Assembly: GCA_963792405.1 (NCBI GenBank)
Contig: CAWBVU010000006.1
Span: 372,001 to 436,000 of the forward strand
DNA: 64,000 bases
DNA from: SZUA-442 sp963792405
GTDB taxonomy: Bacteria > Actinomycetota > Acidimicrobiia > Spongiisociales > UBA5794
Direction: 5' to 3'
Part shown: positions 58,481-64,000 of the stretch, in pieces
How the letters are laid out: each line of letters begins with the position of its first letter
Numbering within the stretch: the stretch's first letter is position 1
Translations under genes and position numbers: made by a program
The notes under the pieces: model-generated
The model's input: only the letters and a program-made list of their open reading frames with translations
Databases searched by the model: none
Told to the model about the DNA's origin: nothing

Positions 58481-59547
58481 GCGTTCTCGACACCCTCATC
58501 GAGATCGTGAACGTCCCCTCCGTCACCGGTGATGAGGGGGCGATCTGCTCACTGCTCGAGGAGCGGTTCGGCGACCACCACACGACCCGGATCGGGAACT
58601 CGCTCGTGGTCGGGCTCCCCACGTTGGGCGAGCCGTTCTTCGCCCTGTACGGTCACCTCGACACGGTGCCCGAACAGGGTGACCCGAAGGCGAGGGTCGA
58701 TGGCGACCACCTCGTCGGGCTCGGTGCCTCCGACATGAAGGGCGGCGTGGCGGTGATGATCGACCTGCTCGAGGATCAGGATCTCGCGCCGGCCCATGAT
58801 GTCGTGTTCGTGTTCTACGCAGGCGAGGAAGGGCCTGCAGATGGCAACGAGCTCGGCGCGGTCCTCGACGGCTGCCCATGGCTCACCGACGCTGCCCTGT
58901 CGATCGTGCTCGAACCGACCGACCTCAACGTCGAGATCGGCTGCAACGGCGTGATCAACGCCGATGTCGTGTTCGTCGGGAAGAGTGCGCACTCCGCCAG
59001 GCCGTGGCTCGGACGCAATGCCATCACGAGAGCGGGGTCGTGGCTGGCGATGCTCGATGCGATGGAGCCGGAGCTGGTCGACATCGACGGTCTGGAGTAC
59101 CGGGAGGTCTTCTCGGTGACCAGGGCGGCGGGCGGCATCGCGAACAACATCATCCCACCCGAGTTCGTGCTCAACCTCAACTATCGCTTCCCGCCGATCT
59201 ACACGCTCGCCGAGGCAGAGCAGAGGCTCCACACCGTGACGGCACAGGCGGACGAGGTCGTCATCAAGGATCGTGCGCCTGCCGGCGGGGCGGCTCCCGA
59301 CGACCCATGGGTCAGGCGGCTCGAGGCCGTTGCGGGAGGCCGTCGCCAGGCCAAGCAGGGTTGGACGGACGTGGCGAGGCTCACGGCGCGCGGCGCCGTG
59401 GCGGTGAACTATGGGCCAGGCATCGTCGCCCAGGCCCATCAGGTCGGCGAGTACGTCCCGATCGGGAACCTCGATCGAGCCCATTCGGTCCTGTGGGAGT
59501 TCCTCTCGGGGATCGATGGTGGGACGGGGGACGGGCTCGCCGAGTAG
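58477..59547 (+). CDS. dapE: Succinyl-diaminopimelate desuccinylase
   Basis: A 356-residue M20-family zinc peptidase: LYGHLDTVPEQG (first metal His and Asp), GLGASDMKGG (bridging Asp), AGEEGPADGNELG (general-base Glu), and AHQVGEYVP (last His). It releases succinate to give LL-diaminopimelate. The ATGA overlap with dapD indicates coupled translation. With dapC and dapD it gives three consecutive steps of the succinylase branch. Confidence 0.93.
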   Translation: MSVLDTLIEIVNVPSVTGDEGAICSLLEERFGDHHTTRIGNSLVVGLPTLGEPFFALYGHLDTVPEQGDPKARVDGDHLVGLGASDMKGGVAVMIDLLEDQDLAPAHDVVFVFYAGEEGPADGNELGAVLDGCPWLTDAALSIVLEPTDLNVEIGCNGVINADVVFVGKSAHSARPWLGRNAITRAGSWLAMLDAMEPELVDIDGLEYREVFSVTRAAGGIANNIIPPEFVLNLNYRFPPIYTLAEAEQRLHTVTAQADEVVIKDRAPAGGAAPDDPWVRRLEAVAGGRRQAKQGWTDVARLTARGAVAVNYGPGIVAQAHQVGEYVPIGNLDRAHSVLWEFLSGIDGGTGDGLAE

Positions 59548-59587
59548 GTTGGGGCCCGCGCAGGCGAGTGGCACACCAGGAGGCACG

Positions 59588-59971
59588 GTGGACATCGGCG
59601 GATGGGAGGTTGCGGAGCATCTCGCACTCTGGATCGAGTTCGCCGCGGTCGTCATCATCGCCATCGACGTCGTGCTGGCGATCGCGATGGCGATCAGGAC
59701 CCAGGTCATCCATGGTTCGGGTGCCGCCTTCGACATCTTCAAGAAGACGATGGCGCGTGGCCTGCTCGTGGGCCTCGACCTCCTCATCGCCGCGGACATC
59801 ATCAAGACGGTCACCCTCGAGCCCACGCTCGACAACGTCCTCGTGCTCGCGATCCTCGTCCTGGTTCGCACGTTCCTGAGCTGGAGCCTCGTGGTCGAGA
59901 TCGAGGGACGCTGGCCGTGGGAGGTGCGCTCGTCCCGACACGAGGAGGCGGTCCGTCCGACGGACAGTTGA
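59588..59971 (+). CDS. DUF1622 membrane protein
   Basis: A 127-residue protein with three membrane helices: LWIEFAAVVIIAIDVVLAIA, ARGLLVGLDLLIAADIIKTV, and LVLAILVLVRTFLSWSLVVE. IDVV, GLDLLIAADIIKT and RTFLSW are hallmarks of DUF1622. The function is unknown. The GTG start has AGGAGG 4 nt upstream, and TAGGTT at 59546 may be the promoter, overlapping the dapE stop. Confidence 0.82.
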   Translation: MDIGGWEVAEHLALWIEFAAVVIIAIDVVLAIAMAIRTQVIHGSGAAFDIFKKTMARGLLVGLDLLIAADIIKTVTLEPTLDNVLVLAILVLVRTFLSWSLVVEIEGRWPWEVRSSRHEEAVRPTDS

Positions 59972-60028
59972 TCCCCCTGCGGAGGTCCTCAGGCGCTAGG
60001 GTGGTGGTTACTGACGAAAGGTGGATGG

Positions 60029-60214
60029 ATGGGAGACTTCCTCAAGGCACTCGCCGTGTTCGCGATCGCCTTCGTGGTGTTCACGTTCCCTGCGACATGG
60101 TTGCTGATGCTCTTCTTCGGGAACCTCGGGCTCGCGCTGTCCTACATGGCCACGCTCCCGCTCGGCATCCTCGTATCCGTCGTCATCGGTGGAGTCACCT
60201 CGCGCAGCTGGTGA
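60029..60214 (+). CDS. Small two-helix membrane protein
   Basis: A 61-residue protein that is almost completely hydrophobic: LKALAVFAIAFVVFTFPATW, LLMLFFGNLGLALSYMATL and LPLGILVSVVIGGV, perhaps two or three helices. An upstream GAAAGG and a TAGGGT element at 59996-60001 support expression. No family is recognised. Confidence 0.6.
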   Translation: MGDFLKALAVFAIAFVVFTFPATWLLMLFFGNLGLALSYMATLPLGILVSVVIGGVTSRSW

Positions 60215-60394
60215 GCCTGCGCTCCCGCGAGGTTCCCATCCCGTCGGTCGTGAGTCCCGCGAACCGAGACCATCAGCCCTCCCCCGATAGTTGCTGAGTC
60301 GCACAGTCAAGATCTCAGCGATAGACTGATCCCGTTTGGGCATCGAGCCGGGCGCTCGCGCACGCGGGCACCGGGGATCCGGGAGGAGACGATC
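60215..60394. promoter_or_regulatory. Leader region of the duplicated membrane protein gene
   Basis: 180 bp. TAGACT at about 60321-60326 is a good -10 box; GGGAGGAG at 60380-60387 is the ribosome-binding site for the ATG at 60395. The predicted leader of about 60 nt is long for this window. No other feature is evident. Confidence 0.4.
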
Positions 60395-61396
60395 ATGACC
60401 ACGTCGGCGCAGTCGGCCAAGGGCGGATTCGGCAGCGTAGGGACCACACGAAAGATCGCGGCCGCTGTGGTCGTCATCGTCGGCGTGGTGTTCATCGCAG
60501 TGACGTTCATCAACAACCTGTTCGCGGTCGGCCCCGCATTCGAGGAGCTGATCGATGACTTCAGGCCGGTGCTGTCGGATGAATCCCTCGCCACGGCGCG
60601 GGCGGACATCGGCGGCCTCCAGGCAGCGGGGGAGGAGTTCCAGACCACGGTGGCGCCTGCCATGGCGGGAGCCATGGGCATCAGCGTCGAGGAGTTCGGC
60701 GCGATGGTGCAGACGAACTACCCGGCGGTCGCCCAGGGCATGGCGGCCCTCCCGGAGATCACGACGACCTTCTCGGGCCTCGTGGACACGCTCGAGAGCC
60801 AGCGACCCCTCTTCGAGTCCGCCGACGCCATCCCGACGGATGACCTGCCCGCGACGACGGTTCCCTGGATCATCACGATCTCCGGTCTCCTCGCGATCGC
60901 GGCGGGGGTGCTCCTGCTGCTGCCCGGGCGGGTGTGGCCCATCGTGACGGCCGCCCTCGGTGCGGTGCTCCTCATCGCCACCTTCGCCCTCAGCCTGCCG
61001 CAGAAGGCGGCTGATGCCGACGAGCTCAACGAGAACCTCACCCCCATCTACACGCAGGAGCTCATCGACGGTGCCACGGCCTCCCTCGGGGTCGTGGCAG
61101 CGATGGGTGAGCAGATGCAGACGAGCATGCTCCCGGACCTGGCCGCCCAGATGGGCATGTCACAGGATGAGCTGAATGCCTTCATGGGGCAGAACTTCCC
61201 GGCGACCGCGGCGGCGATGCAGTCGATGCCGGATGCCATGGGGCGTTTCACGGCCTTCGTCGGGGTCTTCGAGGCCAATCTCGACAACTACGAGACGATC
61301 CAGCCCGTGAGCTTCAGCCCCATCATCTGGATGATGGTGGCCGGTGGCGTGATCCTCGTCCTCGTGGGTGGGGCACTCGTGTTCGTGAAGACGTGA
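60395..61396 (+). CDS. Membrane protein with an internal duplication
   Basis: A 333-residue protein with four membrane segments: about 20-42 (AAAVVVIVGVVFIAVTFI), two near the centre (ITISGLLAIAAGVLLLLPG and VTAALGAVLLIATFALSL), and one at the end. Two outside loops resemble each other: both run from an EEL/NENL start through a Met/Gln-rich helix (ISVEEFGAMVQTNYPAVAQG versus MSQDELNAFMGQNFPATAAA). This suggests ancient duplication of a helix-loop unit. I do not recognise a family. Confidence 0.7.
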   Translation: MTTSAQSAKGGFGSVGTTRKIAAAVVVIVGVVFIAVTFINNLFAVGPAFEELIDDFRPVLSDESLATARADIGGLQAAGEEFQTTVAPAMAGAMGISVEEFGAMVQTNYPAVAQGMAALPEITTTFSGLVDTLESQRPLFESADAIPTDDLPATTVPWIITISGLLAIAAGVLLLLPGRVWPIVTAALGAVLLIATFALSLPQKAADADELNENLTPIYTQELIDGATASLGVVAAMGEQMQTSMLPDLAAQMGMSQDELNAFMGQNFPATAAAMQSMPDAMGRFTAFVGVFEANLDNYETIQPVSFSPIIWMMVAGGVILVLVGGALVFVKT

Positions 61397-61416
61397 TCTG
61401 ACCACCCTCGTGGCGA

Positions 61417-62088
61417 TCAGGGGCGGGGCCCGCGGGCACCCGCCCCTGGCGCGTCGTGGGCGGTGGGGCCAGGAGGGGGGACAGTCAGTGGCTCGAGGCT
61501 GAGGGCGGGCAGGAGCCAGCCGACCAGCGGCCCGACGCCGAACGCGAACACCACGGTGCCGATGCCGACGGTGCCACCGAGGAACCAGCCCACGATCAGG
61601 ACGGTGATCTCGATGGCCGCCCGCCCGACGCCGATCGGGATTCCGCGCCTCCCGAGGCCGGTCATCAGGCCGTCGCGAGGCCCGGGCCCCAGGCCGGCAC
61701 CGATGTACAGGCCCGTGCCGACGGCGATCACGAAGGTGCCGCCCACGAGCAGCGCCCATCGCTGCCATGTCGATGAGACCCCGTCGGGAGCCACGAACAG
61801 CGTCACGTCGATGACGACGCCGATGAGCAGGACGTTGGCGACGGTCCCGATCCCCGGTCGCTCGCGGAGTGGGAACCAGAGGAGGAGGACGACGAGACCG
61901 GTGAGGATCCCCACCGTGCCGAGCGGGATCTGCGTGTTCACCGAGATGCCCTGGTGGAACACCTCCCACGGCGACAGGCCGAGACGCGACACGACCATCA
62001 TCGAGATTCCCACACCGAACAGGACGAGGCCCGACAGCAGCCTGGGCATGCGGCGTGCCAACTGCCGTCGTGAGGGGGTCGGGAGCAT
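61417..62088 (-). CDS. YczE/YyaS-like membrane protein
   Basis: A 223-residue membrane protein with five or six helices: LLSGLVLFGVGISMMVVS, LGLSPWEVFHQGIS, GTVGILTGLVVLLLWFPLRERPG and GLYIGAGLGPGPRDGLMTGL. The GLSPWEVFHQG and GAGLGPGPRDG motifs are characteristic of the YczE/YitT-like family, whose function is not clear. The ATG at 62088 has TACCTT 6 nt upstream. Its 3' end contains one arm of a strong hairpin. Confidence 0.8.
   Translation of the reverse strand: MLPTPSRRQLARRMPRLLSGLVLFGVGISMMVVSRLGLSPWEVFHQGISVNTQIPLGTVGILTGLVVLLLWFPLRERPGIGTVANVLLIGVVIDVTLFVAPDGVSSTWQRWALLVGGTFVIAVGTGLYIGAGLGPGPRDGLMTGLGRRGIPIGVGRAAIEITVLIVGWFLGGTVGIGTVVFAFGVGPLVGWLLPALSLEPLTVPPPGPTAHDAPGAGARGPRP
61418..61448. 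terminator. Strong GC hairpin between convergent genes
   Basis: CAGGGGCGGG (61418-61427) and CCCGCCCCTG (61439-61448) form a perfect 10-bp stem with an 11-nt loop. It starts 21 bp after the stop at 61396 and overlaps the last codons of the YczE-like gene. It has no T-run, but it is the strongest hairpin I found by eye. Confidence 0.4.
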
Positions 62089-62144
62089 CGGGTGAAGGTA
62101 GCCTTCCTGATGCCAGGCCGCCCCGCTTCGGTACCATCCACGGC
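62089..62144. promoter_or_regulatory. Divergent promoter region, YczE-like gene and gatC
   Basis: 56 bp. The minus strand has TACCTT 6 nt before the ATG at 62088; the plus strand has TACCAT (62132-62137) 7 nt before the gatC ATG at 62145. Both start codons lack a Shine-Dalgarno sequence. Confidence 0.5.
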
Positions 62145-62432
62145 ATGCCCGTGGACATCGACATCGCAAAGGTCGCGAACCTGGCGAGGCTCGCCCTCAC
62201 CGACGCGGAGCTCGAGGGGTATGGAACGCAGCTCGAGGTCATCCTCGAACACGCAGAGCGCGTCCAGGCACTCCCGACCGAGGGGGTGGAGCCCACGTCG
62301 CACCCCCTTCCGATGGTGAACGCCTTCCGACCCGATGTGGTCGGTGAGTGCCTCGACCCGGCCAGCTTCCTCGAGGAGGCGCCGGACGTCCAGGACGGCC
62401 AGTTCCGCGTCCCGAGGATCCTCGGCGAGTGA
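62145..62432 (+). CDS. gatC: Aspartyl/glutamyl-tRNA amidotransferase subunit C
   Basis: A 95-residue GatC: VANLARLALTDAELEGYGTQL, ILEHAERVQAL and EGVEPTSHPLPMVNAFRPDVV are the family landmarks. It stabilises GatA-GatB in the complex that converts misacylated Glu-tRNA(Gln) and Asp-tRNA(Asn) to the amide forms. First gene of gatC-gatA-gatB; its stop overlaps gatA. Confidence 0.95.
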   Translation: MPVDIDIAKVANLARLALTDAELEGYGTQLEVILEHAERVQALPTEGVEPTSHPLPMVNAFRPDVVGECLDPASFLEEAPDVQDGQFRVPRILGE

Positions 62433-63913
62433 CCGACCTCGCCGACCTGACCATCGCCGAGGCGGGCGTGGGCCTCCGGAACGGTGCCTTCACGTCCCGC
62501 GATCTCCTCACCTCGGTCATCACCCGAGCGGCGGCGACCGAGGCCCACCTGCACGCCTACCTCACCCTCGACACCGAAGGTGCGCAGCGGTCCGCGGATG
62601 CAGCCGATGCGGCCTTCGGCCGCGGGGAGGACGCCGGGCCCCTCCAGGGGATCCCCCTCGCCCTCAAGGACAACATGTGCACGGAGGGCGTCGACACCAC
62701 CGCGTCATCGAAGATCCTCGCGGGCTGGAAGCCCCCCTACGACGCCACCGCCGTCAGCAGGCTGCGGGCCGCAGGTGCGGTCATCACGGGGAAGACCAAC
62801 CTCGACGAGTTCGCGATGGGCTCATCGACGGAGAACTCCGCCTTCGGGGCGACCAGGAACCCGTGGGACACCGACAGGGTGCCCGGCGGGTCGTCGGGTG
62901 GATCGGCCGCGGCGGTCGCCGTCGGGTCCGCATTCGGTGCGTTCGGGAGTGACACCGGGGGCTCGATCCGCCAACCTGCGGCGCTGACCGGCACGGTGGG
63001 GGTGAAGCCCACCTATGGACTGGTGTCGCGGTACGGGCTCATCGCGTTTGCATCGTCCCTCGATCAGATCGGTCCCTTCGCCCGAACCGTCGAGGATGCC
63101 GTGACGCTGCTCGCGGGAGTCGCGGGCTGGGACCCGATGGATGCGACGAGCATCAGGGGCCAGGTGCCGGACTTCGGGGCCTCCCTCGGGTCGGGCGTGT
63201 CCGGCCTCCGCATCGGCGTGGTCACGGAGCTGATGGGAGACGGGATCGACGCCGAGGTGCGTGCCGCCACGAAGGGGATGGTGGACAAGCTCTCGGATGC
63301 CGGCGCGAGCATCACGGAGATATCTCTGCCGTCGTCGGAGTATGCGCTGTCCGCCTACTACCTCATCGCCCCCGCGGAATGCTCCTCCAACCTCGCCAGG
63401 TTCGACGGCGTCCGGTACGGCCACCGATCGGACATCGGTGACACGACCGAGGAGATGATGCGCCACACGCGGGCAGAGGGATTCGGCCCCGAGGTCATCC
63501 GGCGGATCCTCCTCGGCACCTATGCCCTGTCGGCGGGCTACTACGACGCGTTCTACGGCCAGGCGCAGAAGGTCCGGACGCTCGTGCGACGCGAGTTCGC
63601 CGATGCCTATGCGGACGTCGACGTCCTCGTGTCACCGACGAGCCCGACCACGGCCTTTGCGGTGGGCGAGAGGGCGGCGGACCCGATCGCCATGTACTAC
63701 TCGGACGTCTGCACGATCCCCTCGAACCTCGCCGGAGACCCCTCGATGTCGGTACCCATCGCGTTGGACTCCCGGCATCTCCCGATCGGCTTCCAGATCA
63801 TGGCGCCGGCCCTCGGGGAGGAACGCATGTTCCAGGTTGCGGCCGAGGTGGAGCGCCTGGCCGGATTCTCCTCCAGGGCGCCGCTCGCCACGTCGAAGGT
63901 GGTGATGCCGTGA
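62429..63913 (+). CDS. gatA: Aspartyl/glutamyl-tRNA amidotransferase subunit A
   Basis: A 494-residue amidase-signature enzyme that releases ammonia from glutamine. The catalytic set is LALKDNMCTEG (Lys), PGGSSGGSAA (cis-Ser) and SDTGGSIRQPA (nucleophile Ser). FAMGSSTENSAFGATRNPWD and VGVKPTYGLVSRYGL distinguish GatA from other amidases such as the one at 19991. The GTG start overlaps the gatC stop (GTGA), and its own stop is overlapped by gatB. Confidence 0.95.
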   Translation: MTDLADLTIAEAGVGLRNGAFTSRDLLTSVITRAAATEAHLHAYLTLDTEGAQRSADAADAAFGRGEDAGPLQGIPLALKDNMCTEGVDTTASSKILAGWKPPYDATAVSRLRAAGAVITGKTNLDEFAMGSSTENSAFGATRNPWDTDRVPGGSSGGSAAAVAVGSAFGAFGSDTGGSIRQPAALTGTVGVKPTYGLVSRYGLIAFASSLDQIGPFARTVEDAVTLLAGVAGWDPMDATSIRGQVPDFGASLGSGVSGLRIGVVTELMGDGIDAEVRAATKGMVDKLSDAGASITEISLPSSEYALSAYYLIAPAECSSNLARFDGVRYGHRSDIGDTTEEMMRHTRAEGFGPEVIRRILLGTYALSAGYYDAFYGQAQKVRTLVRREFADAYADVDVLVSPTSPTTAFAVGERAADPIAMYYSDVCTIPSNLAGDPSMSVPIALDSRHLPIGFQIMAPALGEERMFQVAAEVERLAGFSSRAPLATSKVVMP

Positions 63914-64000
63914 GCCGCGACGCGTGGGAGGCCGTGATCGGCATCGAGACGCACGTCGAGCTGTCGACGGCATCGAAGATGTTCTGCGCGTGCCCCGTCG
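63910..64000 (+). CDS. gatB: Aspartyl/glutamyl-tRNA amidotransferase subunit B, N-terminal fragment
   Basis: The first 30 codons of gatB, cut by the window edge. WEAVIGIETHVELSTASKMFC is the standard beginning of GatB, the tRNA-binding and transamidation subunit. The GTG start overlaps the gatA stop (GTGA). Confidence 0.93.
   Translation, partial: MSRDAWEAVIGIETHVELSTASKMFCACPV

Overview
The window is one 64 kb stretch of a high-GC, tightly packed bacterial chromosome. Gene content points to an actinobacterium (Actinomycetota), possibly an Acidimicrobiia-like lineage. The evidence is a Ni-superoxide dismutase with its SodX protease, a MutT1-like Nudix/phosphatase fusion, a mycobacterial-type MurA with Asp at the fosfomycin site, 2-oxoacid:ferredoxin oxidoreductase, GatCAB, succinylase-route lysine genes, and many genes that look leaderless with a TAnnnT hexamer 6-8 nt before the start codon. 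The class-level assignment is inference. No rRNA, tRNA, transposase or CRISPR array was seen.

Region 1-17 kb is an envelope and surface island. It has sugar-nucleotide and glycosyltransferase genes (gmd end, three GT2 genes, one fused to DUF2304) and seven secreted proteins that share a four-repeat, FG-GAP/VCBS-like D-x-D-G-D-G domain. That domain is joined to seven different partners: a GH26-like domain, CAP, subtilase S8, M23 peptidase, YkuD L,D-transpeptidase, SpoIID and VanW. Four neighbouring copies of the repeat domain are practically identical at DNA level over 531-627 bp and use codons ending mostly in G or T, unlike everything around them. This suggests recent copying or gene conversion of a cassette.

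Region 17-32 kb holds korAB, an amidase, a DUF3048 lipoprotein, a Wzx-type flippase, an AlkD-like DNA glycosylase, the sodX/sodN pair, murJ, and a four-gene ABC export operon.

Region 32-38.4 kb is the most distinctive system: a bacterial microcompartment operon. A divergent HTH/coiled-coil gene faces rpiB-like, deoC, BMC-T, BMC-H, BMC-P, acylating aldehyde dehydrogenase, BMC-T, BMC-P, BMC-P, nearly all overlapping or closely spaced. All three enzymes carry N-terminal amphipathic extensions like encapsulation peptides. DeoC plus RpiB is the hallmark of the sugar-phosphate-utilizing (SPU) class, whose physiology is poorly known. The RpiB here has Asp where the catalytic Cys normally sits, while a second, Cys-containing RpiB lies 7.5 kb away. 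No phosphotransacylase or alcohol dehydrogenase accompanies the locus.

Region 38-64 kb is mainly housekeeping: pgl, a MutT1-like gene plus rpiB, murA-spoIID, an ABC-2 exporter, a NifU-like protein, meaB, an enoyl-CoA hydratase, the nifS-mnmA-ligA run, a YceI-domain membrane protein, dapC-dapD-dapE, small membrane proteins, a YczE-like protein and gatC-gatA-gatB (gatB runs off the end).
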